From Frankia sp. RB7 (GTDB lineage: Bacteria > Pseudomonadota > Alphaproteobacteria > Rhizobiales > Xanthobacteraceae): a stretch of 64,000 nucleotides of DNA. Below, piece after piece: positions 34,954 through 44,268 of the stretch; the first letter of the stretch is position 1; every line of letters begins with the position of its first letter. Location: positions 29,449-93,448 of the forward strand of contig JAUEPE010000025.1 in NCBI GenBank assembly GCA_030403585.1. Reading direction: 5' to 3'. A model generated the notes under the pieces. That model saw only the letters and a list, made by a program, of their open reading frames with translations, searched no databases and was not told the DNA's origin. A program made the translations under genes and the position numbers.

Positions 34954-36318
34954 TCAGTGGTCCGGTTCCATTTGCGGGACGCATTGGAACCTGGCCAGGA
35001 AATGCAGTCCGGCCACCGCCAACGCGAACATGAACCAGACCGGATTTTGCCGCTCGATCAGGAAGGTCTCGGTCGTCCCGAAATACAAGCCGAACAGCCA
35101 GATGGTCAGGAACAGCTTGCCCAGCGCGTTGCTGCGGTTGTGAGCCTGGGTCTGCTGGAAATTGCGAAGCGGCGCGAGGACGAAGATGAGGACGACCAGC
35201 AGCAGGCCCGGCAGGCCGATGGTGACGGCGAGGTCGAGATAGGCGTTGTGGCTATGTGCCGCAGTCACCGCCCATTCGGAGCCTTTTGCGGTCTGCCGCG
35301 CAGTCACGTCGTCCCAGAACGCCGCATAGCCATGACCGGTGATCGGCTTCTCCGCCACCGCTGCAAGCGCGAATTCCCAGATGTCGGAGCGGCCGGTGAA
35401 GGTGGGATCGACCGGAAGCGCTCGCGTGATGCTGCCAAGCGCCGGGCTCAGGACGCTGCCGACCGTCAGCAAATTCATCACGATCAGCGGCGCGAAGCAG
35501 ATGACCCGCTTCAGCCACAGGCTGCGCGTGACGTAGACCAGCGACGCCAGCGCATAAATGGAGAGGCACAGCACCGACGACGTCTTGCCGCCGGTGAAGA
35601 TCAGGAAGATGCCGGCGAGCAGCGCGATCACCGGCCCCATCACGAAGGAGCCGACGGCAGACAGGTAAATGCCGACATAGACCAGGATGGACATCACCGG
35701 CGAGGCCACGTTCTTGTGGCCAAAGCTGCCGCGCCAGTCGCCGGCGAGCTGCGGCTCGGTGATGTCGAGCGCGCTGTGGATCGAATATTGCGGGGCGAGA
35801 AAGACACCGAGAAAGCACAGCGCCAGCAGCACCAGCGCGCCGCCGCCGAGGCAGAGGTTGAAGCTCCGCTGCGTCGGCGGCAGCAGCGGCAGGATCACCG
35901 CGAGCGCGGTGACGCTGGCGGCGAGCACGAAGCGCTGGATCGAGACCTCGCGGCTCTCCGACAGAACGACGTTGATCAGCATCCAGCCGACCAGGCAGAG
36001 ATGCAGCGGCGTCACCAGGGTCCTCAGCGAGGGCGCATCGGTGATGAGAACGAACATCATGCCGATCGCGGCGAGCAGGCCGAAGGTGACGTAGGTCATC
36101 GCCATGCGTCCACCGACCACGGTGGCGACGTCCTCGCTGCGCAGGTCCGGAAACGGATCGAGCGTGATCATGACGAGCAGCAGGGCCACCACCACAATGA
36201 GGCAGCGCGCCATCTGGACGACATTCAGCTTCGCGAACTCGTCGCGGAGCGCGTGGCCGAGCGAGCGGGCCTCGACGTCAGTCATGTCTGCGGCGCTGCG
36301 ATCCATGCCTAGATCCAT
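34954..36318 (-). CDS. O-antigen ligase / Wzy-like polysaccharide polymerase
   Basis: 454 residues with about ten hydrophobic helices. The diagnostic motif is the periplasmic loop ITGHGYAAFWDDVTARQ followed by AAHSHNAYLDLAVTIGLPGL, the HSHNxYL-x9-GLxG pattern of the Wzy_C family. WRGSFGHKNVASPVM is another family block. The family joins polysaccharide repeat units in the periplasm (ExoQ-like) or ligates O-antigen. With ExoP, this suits a Wzy-dependent exopolysaccharide pathway. The start is either 36318 or ATG 36306; GAGGC precedes the latter more closely. On the minus strand, 38 bp after the glycosyltransferase gene. Confidence 0.85.
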   Translation of the reverse strand: MDLGMDRSAADMTDVEARSLGHALRDEFAKLNVVQMARCLIVVVALLLVMITLDPFPDLRSEDVATVVGGRMAMTYVTFGLLAAIGMMFVLITDAPSLRTLVTPLHLCLVGWMLINVVLSESREVSIQRFVLAASVTALAVILPLLPPTQRSFNLCLGGGALVLLALCFLGVFLAPQYSIHSALDITEPQLAGDWRGSFGHKNVASPVMSILVYVGIYLSAVGSFVMGPVIALLAGIFLIFTGGKTSSVLCLSIYALASLVYVTRSLWLKRVICFAPLIVMNLLTVGSVLSPALGSITRALPVDPTFTGRSDIWEFALAAVAEKPITGHGYAAFWDDVTARQTAKGSEWAVTAAHSHNAYLDLAVTIGLPGLLLVVLIFVLAPLRNFQQTQAHNRSNALGKLFLTIWLFGLYFGTTETFLIERQNPVWFMFALAVAGLHFLARFQCVPQMEPDH

Positions 36319-36356
36319 GCCTCAAGGCCGGGTGGCACGATGGGGACCTCGGAGGT

Positions 36357-37430
36357 CTAGCCCATCCCCGTTAACCATCCGTCAACCAGCATGCCGGAGG
36401 CAGCAGGCACCTGCTGCCGTGCGACGCTGCGCGCGATCTCGTAGTATTGCAGCGCGCGCTGCTCCAGTGTGAGGTTGTCCATGATGTAGCCGCGCGGATC
36501 GAATGTCCCCGCGGTGCAGCCGGCCCAGAAATCAGTCCAGCGGTCCTCGAAGCCGGCGTGGTCGACGAATTTGAGACCGCAGCGATCGTCCCAATAGGGC
36601 ACCGACGACACCGGCTCGAACTGGACGCGGTGCGGATAATAGGCGGGATCCGGCCACGGGCCGCCGGGATCCCAGGCGAACACCGGCACGCCGCTGGACA
36701 ACGCCTGCTGATAGGCGATGCCCTGGCTCTCGTTCTGGCACAGGAAGATCATCGCACGCGAACGCACCAGCGCCGCCTGATAGTCTTCCTCCTTGTAGCT
36801 GCCGTAACGCAACTCGATGAACGAGCGGCCTTCCCTGATCAGCCGTGCGCGGACCGGCTCGACCAGCTCCGGCACGTAGCGGTCGCGATCCCAGCTGACC
36901 TTGTCGTAGAGCAGAACGTCGACGGTCTTGTCGCGCGGGCGCGACGGCGCCCACAGATCGGTGTCGATGCCGACGGGCCAGGCTTCCGTCTCCGGCCAAT
37001 GCGGCCGGTACATGTCGGCATACCATGGGCCGGGCACCACGACCTTCTTGACGGGAAGGCGCTTGAACAGGTCGGGATCGTCGAACGGATGGTTGTGCGC
37101 GGCGACGCCGAGCAGGATCGGGTTCTTCCACGCGAACTTGTCGAGCAGGAAGGTGCGGCCAATGATGCAGGCGACTTCCTCGGGATGCTGGGCGATGTAG
37201 CCGTAGTCGTTGACGCGATAACGGATCCCGAGCCGGTCGAGCCCGGCACAGAGATTGAGGAACACGCGCAACTGTCCGCTCATGCGCGGCTCGCCGAACA
37301 ACATCTTGCGCGCCATGCGCCGCAGATGCCGGTCGCCGGGAAACCAGCGATCGTCCTTGTCCTCGTAGAACAGGTTGAGGATCATGTCGTCGGGATCGTA
37401 GTCGAATGTCTTTGCGGGCACTGGATCCAT
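36357..37430 (-). CDS. Glycosyltransferase, family 1-like
   Basis: 357 residues. The C-terminal Rossmann half contains CQNESQGIAYQQALSSGVPV, with the E-x7-E-like pattern that binds the sugar nucleotide in GT4 enzymes, then FAWDPGGPWPDPA. The N-terminal half has a VVPGPWYADMY block and no clear acceptor motif. It may add one sugar of the exopolysaccharide repeat unit. It is the promoter-proximal member of a minus-strand group, followed by the polymerase gene after 38 bp and the acyltransferase gene after that. Confidence 0.75.
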   Translation of the reverse strand: MDPVPAKTFDYDPDDMILNLFYEDKDDRWFPGDRHLRRMARKMLFGEPRMSGQLRVFLNLCAGLDRLGIRYRVNDYGYIAQHPEEVACIIGRTFLLDKFAWKNPILLGVAAHNHPFDDPDLFKRLPVKKVVVPGPWYADMYRPHWPETEAWPVGIDTDLWAPSRPRDKTVDVLLYDKVSWDRDRYVPELVEPVRARLIREGRSFIELRYGSYKEEDYQAALVRSRAMIFLCQNESQGIAYQQALSSGVPVFAWDPGGPWPDPAYYPHRVQFEPVSSVPYWDDRCGLKFVDHAGFEDRWTDFWAGCTAGTFDPRGYIMDNLTLEQRALQYYEIARSVARQQVPAASGMLVDGWLTGMG

Positions 37431-37651
37431 CCGCGGCAGTCAGGCCTGCATTCTCGCATGAGACCGGCTGTCGCACCTCTCGAAAGCAGTGACAGACTTA
37501 ACGCCACAGGTTTAACGCTAATCTACGAAACCGCCGACACGACGGCCTTCGCAACAACGATTTGATCGTTATGTGAGTATCATCCGCGCCAGCCCAGACT
37601 GCGATTGCCGACAGCCTGGTTAACAGATCTTTAAACACGACGAGCCATCGC

Positions 37652-38623
37652 TTGACCCTCGCCGACGCCACGCTCGATGTACCGACCGCCGCGCCCGCGG
37701 CGGCGGATACACGTACGATGTCGCCCATGGTTTCCGTGATCATCCCTGCGAAGAATGCCGCGGCCTATATCGGCGAAACCATCGCAAGCGCGCTCGCGCA
37801 AGCCGATGTCTCCGAGATGATCGTCGTCGACGACGGCTCGACCGATGATACCGTGGCGATCGTCCAGGCCATCCGCGATCCGCGGCTGCGCCTGATGACG
37901 AACGACACCAGCGGCGTGTCGGCTGCGCGAAATCTCGGCGCACGAAGCGCGCGCGGGGATTGGTTGATGTTCCTCGATGCCGACGATCGCCTGCGGCCCG
38001 ATGCCGTGACGACGCTGCTGACGGCGGCGAAGATCGCGCCGCGCGCGGTGCTGGTCTATGGCGACTACAACACGATCGACAGCGCGGGACAGACGATCGG
38101 CCGCCGCGGCCTCCTGAAGGGACGTCTCAAGCCGTCCGGCAACGTGCTGGAGCGGCTCGCAAACGGCAATTTCATCGTCAACGGCGGCATCATGCTGGTT
38201 CGCACCGAGGCCTTCCGCGCCACCGGCGGCTTCGATGTCTCGCTCCGCTATTGCGAGGACTGGCATTGCTGGTGCCGTCTCGCCGCGCTCGGCGACTTCG
38301 CCTACGTGCCGAAACTTCTGCTCGACTACCGCCTGCACACGGCCAACACGATGAACGCGGCGGTGCGGACGCCGCAGGATTTCTTCCCGGCGGTCGCGCG
38401 TGTATTCGACGATGAATTGATTCTCGGCAAGCTGCCAGCCGGCGCGGCGCCTCGCTTGCGGCAGGCCGCCGAAATCCATCTCATGACCTATGCGGCGACC
38501 CAAGCCGTCCGCTTCGGCCGGTATCGCGAAGCGCTTGGCTATCTCGGCATGGTCGGCCGCCGCTCGCTCAAGGCGATGCCGCGATCCTCGGTCAAGATCG
38601 CCCTGTCTTATTTTGGAATCTAA
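37652..38623 (+). CDS. Glycosyltransferase family 2
   Basis: 323 residues. A GT-A fold is clear: VSVIIPAKNAAAYIGETIAS, VVDDGSTDDTVAI (the aspartates bind the UDP-sugar) and MFLDADDRLRPDAV (the DxD motif), then FRATGGFDVSLRYCEDWHCW. The start is uncertain: TTG 37652 gives a basic-free N-terminal extension, whereas ATG 37718 or ATG 37727 leads directly into the conserved domain. I list the longest. It is convergent with the next glycosyltransferase, 19 bp apart, and likely adds a sugar to the lipid-linked repeat unit on the inner membrane. Confidence 0.85.
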   Translation: MTLADATLDVPTAAPAAADTRTMSPMVSVIIPAKNAAAYIGETIASALAQADVSEMIVVDDGSTDDTVAIVQAIRDPRLRLMTNDTSGVSAARNLGARSARGDWLMFLDADDRLRPDAVTTLLTAAKIAPRAVLVYGDYNTIDSAGQTIGRRGLLKGRLKPSGNVLERLANGNFIVNGGIMLVRTEAFRATGGFDVSLRYCEDWHCWCRLAALGDFAYVPKLLLDYRLHTANTMNAAVRTPQDFFPAVARVFDDELILGKLPAGAAPRLRQAAEIHLMTYAATQAVRFGRYREALGYLGMVGRRSLKAMPRSSVKIALSYFGI

Positions 38624-38642
38624 CGACCCGGAGGCGAACGCG

Positions 38643-39671
38643 TCAGGAGACGATCTTCGACGCCTTGTAGGGCTTCGGATCGAAGCCCAAAGCCGCGAGC
38701 GCAGAACCGACGGCCACCAATACGGGGTGCATCGCCACGACGGCTTTCGACGACGTCAACAGGCGGGCCGAGCGAACCAGCGACAGCGGCAACCGCGCTA
38801 GCGTCTGTGCGAACACCCGCGCCCGTGCCGCCGCGCCCGGCGCAGCCTTGATCTGCACGCGATAGTTGATCGCGCCGATGCGCAAGCCGCGCTTGGCGAT
38901 CCAAGCGATGCTGGTGCGGTTTTGCGGCACGGTCTCGGTGATGACGGCCTCCGCAGTCCAGTGGAAAGTCATGCCGGCATTGCGGCCGCGATAGAAGAAG
39001 TCGCAGTCTCCGCCGCCAAGGAAATTGAATTGCAGATCGAAGGCAGGGTTGTCGAGCCGCTCGAACGCTGCGCGCGTGATCAGGCAATTGCCGCAGCCAT
39101 AGATCAGCGGCACCGCGCCGGTGTAGTCGTAAGCGGGACAGAACGCGGGATGGCGCGCGAGCCAGGGCTGGCTGCCGTCGTCGAACACCGGAAGCACCGG
39201 CCCACCGACCACGTCGGCGCCGGTCGCCTCCGCGGTGCGAACCATCAGCTCGAGCCAGTCTGGCGAAGCGATCTCGTCGTCGTCGATCATCAAGAAGCGG
39301 GTCGCGGCGGGAAACAGCGCCTGCGCCGTCTCGAACGCGGCGTTGATTGCCTGGCAGTTGCCCTGCCGCTTCTCGACCAGGCAGATGCCCTGGAGCTTAC
39401 CGGAAACGAGATACTCCGCGGCCACCGGCGCGCTCGCGCGCCCGGCCGCGTCGTTCTCGACCATGACCACCGCAAAGGAGCGCGGGGTGCGCTGGTTGAC
39501 GAGCGAGTCCAGCGTCAGCCGCAGATGCTGCGGGCGGCGGAAGCAGGGAATGCAGACGACGATGCCGACCGAGATATCGATGACGCGCGAACTCGCGGCG
39601 ATCTCCCGGTTGGGATCGCGCACGGCATCCGAGATCCGGCTGGCGGACAAATCGGTCGGGATCAGCGTCAT
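38643..39671 (-). CDS. Glycosyltransferase family 2, ExoM-like
   Basis: 342 residues. VGIVVCIPCFRRPQHLRLTL opens the GT-A fold, FLMIDDDEIASPDWLELMV carries the DDD(E) nucleotide-sugar site, and GGPVLPVFDD and GGDCDFFYRGRNAGM are typical of the succinoglycan glucosyltransferase ExoM group. The ~30 residues ahead of the domain are unusual in length. The C-terminal ~70 residues contain a possible amphipathic or membrane-associated helix (LTSSKAVVAMHPVLVAVGSA). It is probably one of the repeat-unit transferases. The sugar added is not known. Confidence 0.85.
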   Translation of the reverse strand: MTLIPTDLSASRISDAVRDPNREIAASSRVIDISVGIVVCIPCFRRPQHLRLTLDSLVNQRTPRSFAVVMVENDAAGRASAPVAAEYLVSGKLQGICLVEKRQGNCQAINAAFETAQALFPAATRFLMIDDDEIASPDWLELMVRTAEATGADVVGGPVLPVFDDGSQPWLARHPAFCPAYDYTGAVPLIYGCGNCLITRAAFERLDNPAFDLQFNFLGGGDCDFFYRGRNAGMTFHWTAEAVITETVPQNRTSIAWIAKRGLRIGAINYRVQIKAAPGAAARARVFAQTLARLPLSLVRSARLLTSSKAVVAMHPVLVAVGSALAALGFDPKPYKASKIVS

Positions 39672-40061
39672 GGCGTTCTAGATGACTGAGATATGTTGAA
39701 AAAGCCCTGCGTCCATTGTCTCAAGGCGACACGGCCGCGCGAGACAGATACGTCCCAAAATGAACGGCCTGTTCCAGCGCTCGAACTGCACCGCAACGAC
39801 AATGTTCCGACCATGACGCGTCCTATCATGCGCTTAACCGCTTTCGCGTGTTTTCCCTGCGAATTCCTGCGCGCGTGATACTGCAATTTGCAGTCCATCG
39901 CCCGCCAACACCGCAACATGAACAATGCCGTAGTTAACGCGTGGTCGGATTAACCCGGCCGTAAGCACCGTGATCGGTGATGGGCCGCGGCACCGGATTT
40001 GCTCTTCGAGAACGAGAGATTTTTCCTGTAAATTTGAGTCGAACAAGCGCGGTCAGAGAAC
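39672..40061. other. Intergenic region between divergent GT2 and methyltransferase
   Basis: 390 bp. It separates a minus-strand and a plus-strand gene, so it should hold two promoters. The left part near 39830 has GCTTAACCGCTTTCGCG, a few bases richer in A/T than the flanking genes. I see no consensus promoter, RNA gene or coding potential. Confidence 0.35.
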
Positions 40062-40862
40062 ATGAACAAATCAGCCACGATCGATTTTGCGACGGCTACC
40101 GGTGCCCAGGACCTCACAAGTCCGGCGCACACCCAGGCACTGCTCGACCTCGTCGCGGGCGAGGCCCGCGACAGCCTGCTCGGCGTTCACGAAGTGCTGC
40201 GCCGCGAACTGCCGCAAGGCCGGCTTGCGATCTACGAGGCCGGTGGCGGCTCATCGAGCTTCCTGCCCATGGACGTGCTCGGCCGCAGCCATGTCACCGT
40301 CGTCGACATCGACGAAGACCAGGTCCGCAACAACACCTACGCCGACGAGGCGATCCTCGGCGACGTGCAAACCTATCGCTTTGCCCCAGAAACCTTCGAC
40401 GTCGTGATCTGCTACAACGTGATCGAGCATCTGCCGGACGTCGAGGCGGCGCTCCTGAACTTCCGCGATGCGCTCAAGCGCGGCGGCATGATCCTGATCG
40501 GCGCGCCCAATCCGCGCTCGCTGTCCGGCGTCGTCACCAAATATTCGCCGCACTGGTTTCATGTCTGGTTCTACCGGAATATCCGCGGCATCAAGACCGC
40601 CGGCCTGCCCGGCGAGGCGCCGTTCCCGACCTTCTTCCATCCGCTGGTGACGCTGTCGAAGTTGGAGGCGTTCGCCGCCGCCCATGGCATGGAGACGATC
40701 TACCGCCGCGAGGTCGAGAGCCCGCGCTATCCCGAGATGCGCCAGCGCAAGCCGCTGTTCGCCGCCCTCGTCGACGCCGGCGCCGCTGTGATGAACGCCG
40801 TGCTTCCGCGCGGCACCGACGTCCGACGGGGCGACTATCACGTCATCCTGCGAAAGCGCTGA
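40062..40862 (+). CDS. SAM-dependent methyltransferase of the exopolysaccharide locus
   Basis: 266 residues. The class I fold has motif I as IYEAGGGSSSFLPMDV (residues 59-74), then VTVVDIDEDQVRNN with the acidic residue that binds the ribose, FDVVICYNVIEHLPDVEAAL and the GMILIGAPNPRS strand. It resembles methyltransferases in polysaccharide gene clusters that methylate a sugar hydroxyl. It is followed by a 294-bp gap before the ExoP gene. The ATG follows AGAGA. The substrate sugar is unknown. Confidence 0.87.
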   Translation: MNKSATIDFATATGAQDLTSPAHTQALLDLVAGEARDSLLGVHEVLRRELPQGRLAIYEAGGGSSSFLPMDVLGRSHVTVVDIDEDQVRNNTYADEAILGDVQTYRFAPETFDVVICYNVIEHLPDVEAALLNFRDALKRGGMILIGAPNPRSLSGVVTKYSPHWFHVWFYRNIRGIKTAGLPGEAPFPTFFHPLVTLSKLEAFAAAHGMETIYRREVESPRYPEMRQRKPLFAALVDAGAAVMNAVLPRGTDVRRGDYHVILRKR

Positions 40863-41156
40863 CGGCCATGCGCGCGCAGGCCGGCCAAGACGCCGCAAAG
40901 CCGCACGCGCGCGCGCCGCTGGGCATGCTCGGTAACGAACCGTTAATCACCGAGGGACTGCTGCCGGGGCGTCACAACGACGCGGCAAATGGCGACCTGC
41001 GCTTAAACGCTTTGTTTGCCATTTCGGTGAATAGTCCCTCAATGAGTATGGTTAATTTTCCCTGTTGCGTTGATTGCGCACCTATATCCCCGGTGCGAGG
41101 CGTAGAGCGAAGAGTAACCCCTCAGCCTGCGGCCGTTGGAATGAAAGCTGGGGACT

Positions 41157-43451
41157 ATGCTTGACTATAACCAGCCGATCGACCGGGCCAGAGATCCGAC
41201 TGTGTCGGAGGCCCCGCAGCGGACATCCGAGGCCAGCTTCAACATGCTGGAGCTCGTCAGCCTGCTATGGCGGCGCAAGATTGCGATTGCTTCTGCCGCG
41301 CTGATCGGTGCATGTCTTGCCGTCACCGTCGGCAAGAGCCTGACGCCCCGCTACACCGCGACCGCCCAGCTTTACGTCGACCCGCGCGAGCTTCAGCTCG
41401 TCGATCGCGAGCTCACGCCGCGCGCGCAAGATCTTTCCGGCATGTCGATGGTGATCGAAAGCCAGGCCCGCCTGATCACGTCCAACAGCGTGCTGCTGCG
41501 GGTGGTCGAGCAGGCCAATCTCGACAAGGATCCGGAATTCGGTGGCGGTGGGGACGGCAAGACGCTGGCCTCGTCCCTGCTCGGCCTGATCGGCCTACAG
41601 CCCCGCGCGCCCTCTGCTGCTGATATCAAGGACGTGCAGCTCGCGGCGCTCGACGCGCTGAACAGGCACATCACGATCCGCAAAACCGAGAAGAGCTTCA
41701 TCGTCGATATCGAGGTCTGGTCGACCGATCCGGCGAAGGCAGCGATGCTCGCCAATACCCTGACCAACGTCTATCTGACGGAGTCCCGCAATTCGCAGGC
41801 CTTGGCGGCGCGACGCGCGACCAGCGAACTGTCCGGCCGGCTGAAGGAGCTGCGCGAACGGCTGCGCAACGCCGAAACAGCGCTTGCTACTTACAAGGCG
41901 CAGAACAATTTTGTCGGAACCCAGGACGCGCTGATCTCCGATCAGCAGCTCTCCTCGAGCAACCAGCGGCTGTCCGCAGCCCGCGCGGCGACGATGGACG
42001 CGCAGGCGCGGCTGGACCAGATCGAGGCAAGCCGGCGCACGGCGGCGGATGCCGGTGCGAATGCCGAGGTTCTGCAATCACCGACAATTGCGAACCTGCG
42101 CGCGCAATATGCCGATGCCCGCAAGAAATATGCAGAGCAGACCGCCGAGCTTGGGCCGCGGCACCCGGCACTGCGCCAGACCGAGAAGCAGGTCGAGGAT
42201 ATCAAGCGCGTCATCAGCGAGGAGGTCGACCGCTTCGCCCAGTCGGCCAAGAACGATTTGACGCGCGCCCGCGACTTTGAAGCCTCGCTCAACCGGGCGC
42301 TGGAGGCGCAGAAGCGGCAGAGCGTGCAGCTCAGCCAGGCCGCCGTGCGCCTGCGCGAACTCGAGCGCGAGGTCGATGCCAGCCGCGACGTCTACCAGTC
42401 CTTCTTCAAGCGTTCGCGCGAGACCGAGGAGCAGGAGGCGCTCAACACCTCGGCGGCCCGCGTGATCGGCGAGGCAACCGTGCCGCAGCGGCGCTCGTTC
42501 CCGCCTGCGATGAGCCTGTTCGCGATGATCGGCTTCATTTTCGGCGCACTTGCCGCCGCCTCGTGGTTCGTCGCGGCCGAGCATCTGTTCAGCGGCGCGA
42601 CCGCCCCCGAACCGCGCCGCCGCGAGCGCACGCCTGCGTCGGATCTTGCGAAACCTCAGCCCGAAGCCGCCGCGCCTCCGCCTGCGCTTGCGCTGGTCGA
42701 GAAGCCGCTGATCGCCCGCCTTCAGGAAGCCGACGTGATCCGCACGCTCGGCGCCATTCTCGCCACCGGCAGCGGCGTCGATCTGACCCGCGTCGGCTGG
42801 CCGACGCTGCGCCCCGGATTTCCACTGACGACGCTGCTCAACACCTTGCGCGACATGCGGGCGGCGATGGCTCGTCGTGCCGGCAGCAAGACCATGCCGG
42901 TGATGGCGCTGGTCGGCGCCGGCGACACCACCGGGCGCAGCGTGACTGCGCTGAATTTCGCGCTCGCAGCCGCGCGCGACGGCAGCCGCGTGCTGATGAT
43001 CGACGCCGGCCATCAGGCACATACGCTCTCGAACAGGATCAATCGTCCCGGCAAGAGCGAGCCGGGCAAGCTTGGTTGGCTCTCGATCGGCAGCAAGGCT
43101 GCGCGCGAGATCAAGACCGTCAACGGCATCTCGGTGCTGCCGGCGACCGAGAGCGATGCCGGCAAGGCTGCCGACGCGATCCGCAAGGCGATCGCGCAGG
43201 CGCGCGCGGCGGGCGGCTATGACCTCGTCATTCTCGATGGCCCCGCGATGCCGCTCTCGGCCGCAGGCCGCAAGCTGCTCGACAGCGCCGACGCGCTGGT
43301 GGCGGTGCTGCCGACCAGCCTCGACATCAATGACGGCATGGAAGAGATTCTGGCCGCACTCGGCGGCGCCCAGCGCAAGCTCGTCGGCGTGGTGCTCGAC
43401 GAGCTCGCGCCCGCAACCCAAACGCGCCAGCGAGGCAAACAATATGCTTGA
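41157..43451 (+). CDS. Polysaccharide co-polymerase ExoP/Wzc-like with degenerate kinase domain
   Basis: 764 residues. The N-terminal Wzz domain has a first membrane helix at ~38-56 (IAIASAALIGACLAVTVGK) and a long periplasmic coiled-coil (roughly 60-440) ending in the Pro-rich SFPPAMSLFAMIGFIFGALA second helix at ~449-471. The cytoplasmic part has a P-loop-like VGAGDTTGRSVTALN at ~585, where the Walker A Lys is Arg, and LMIDAGHQ, in which the second Asp and the Arg of the A' motif are lost. There is no C-terminal tyrosine cluster. The protein therefore looks like a chain-length regulator without normal tyrosine-kinase activity. It overlaps the next gene by 8 bp. Confidence 0.9.
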   Translation: MLDYNQPIDRARDPTVSEAPQRTSEASFNMLELVSLLWRRKIAIASAALIGACLAVTVGKSLTPRYTATAQLYVDPRELQLVDRELTPRAQDLSGMSMVIESQARLITSNSVLLRVVEQANLDKDPEFGGGGDGKTLASSLLGLIGLQPRAPSAADIKDVQLAALDALNRHITIRKTEKSFIVDIEVWSTDPAKAAMLANTLTNVYLTESRNSQALAARRATSELSGRLKELRERLRNAETALATYKAQNNFVGTQDALISDQQLSSSNQRLSAARAATMDAQARLDQIEASRRTAADAGANAEVLQSPTIANLRAQYADARKKYAEQTAELGPRHPALRQTEKQVEDIKRVISEEVDRFAQSAKNDLTRARDFEASLNRALEAQKRQSVQLSQAAVRLRELEREVDASRDVYQSFFKRSRETEEQEALNTSAARVIGEATVPQRRSFPPAMSLFAMIGFIFGALAAASWFVAAEHLFSGATAPEPRRRERTPASDLAKPQPEAAAPPPALALVEKPLIARLQEADVIRTLGAILATGSGVDLTRVGWPTLRPGFPLTTLLNTLRDMRAAMARRAGSKTMPVMALVGAGDTTGRSVTALNFALAAARDGSRVLMIDAGHQAHTLSNRINRPGKSEPGKLGWLSIGSKAAREIKTVNGISVLPATESDAGKAADAIRKAIAQARAAGGYDLVILDGPAMPLSAAGRKLLDSADALVAVLPTSLDINDGMEEILAALGGAQRKLVGVVLDELAPATQTRQRGKQYA

Positions 43452-44250
43452 GCGCCGCGTCAATCTGGATGGTCGGGCCGCGACCGCCGAGGTGCCACGG
43501 ATCACCGTCGGCGGCCTTCGCATGGCCGCGCTCGACCTGGAAGCCACCGCAGATTTCATGATCGAGGCGACCGATCCGCGTCATCGCATCGGCCGCCCGC
43601 TATATCTGACCTCGGCCAATGGCGAGGTGCTGGCGCGCTGCTCGACCGAGCCGCAGACCGAGCGCCTGTTCCGCGCTGCCGATCTGATCAATGCCGACGG
43701 TCAGCCGCTGGTGGCGGCGTCAAGACTGCAATCCTGGTTTCCTCTGCCGGAGCGCGTTGCCACCACGGACCTGTTCCATATCGTCGCGCGCAAGGCGGAA
43801 ATTGCGGGCCGCAGCTTCTACATGCTCGGCGCGAGCGAGGAGGAGAACGCCACGGCGGTCAGGAAAGTGCAGAACTTGTATCCGAAACTCAGGATCGTCG
43901 GATACAGCCATGGCTACCTCCGTGGCGACGCGATGCGGGCCAAGGTTGAGGAGATCAACGCCCTCGCGCCGGATTGCCTGTGGGTCGCGCTCGGCGTGCC
44001 GTCCGAACAGGCCTTCGTCGAGGAATACACGCCGCTGCTGACCAATGTCGGCGTCATCAAGACATCTGGCGGGCTATTCAATTTCCTGTCAGGCAGCCGG
44101 TCGCGCGCACCGCAATGGATGCAGCGGATCGGACTCGAATGGGCCTGGCGCACCTGGCTCGAGCCCCGCCGCCTGTTCTGGCGCTATTTGACCACAAACC
44201 CCCGCGCGATCTATCTTCTCTTCAGCCGCAACCGGCCCTTCAATCGCTGA
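43444..44250 (+). CDS. WecG/TagA/CpsF-family glycosyltransferase
   Basis: 268 residues, starting inside the 3' end of the ExoP gene (ATGCTTGA overlap), which suggests translational coupling. Family blocks are YLTSANGEVLARCSTEPQTE, LINADGQPLV, FYMLGASEEENATAVRKV, LRIVGYSHGY, and LWVALGVPSEQAFVEEY. The GT26 family includes WecG, TagA and GumM, which add a sugar to a lipid carrier-linked intermediate at the membrane. It is thus a likely enzyme of the exopolysaccharide repeat unit. The C-terminal basic patch (SRNRPFNR) could aid membrane association. Confidence 0.92.
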   Translation: MLERRVNLDGRAATAEVPRITVGGLRMAALDLEATADFMIEATDPRHRIGRPLYLTSANGEVLARCSTEPQTERLFRAADLINADGQPLVAASRLQSWFPLPERVATTDLFHIVARKAEIAGRSFYMLGASEEENATAVRKVQNLYPKLRIVGYSHGYLRGDAMRAKVEEINALAPDCLWVALGVPSEQAFVEEYTPLLTNVGVIKTSGGLFNFLSGSRSRAPQWMQRIGLEWAWRTWLEPRRLFWRYLTTNPRAIYLLFSRNRPFNR

Positions 44251-44268
44251 GAAGAGTAGAATGACAAC

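Noticed and set aside
40863..41156. Small RNA or regulatory site before the ExoP gene
   Set aside because: There are GGCAAA/TTTGCC half-sites (40984 and 41015) but they are too far apart and too short to support a claim; the gap otherwise shows nothing.
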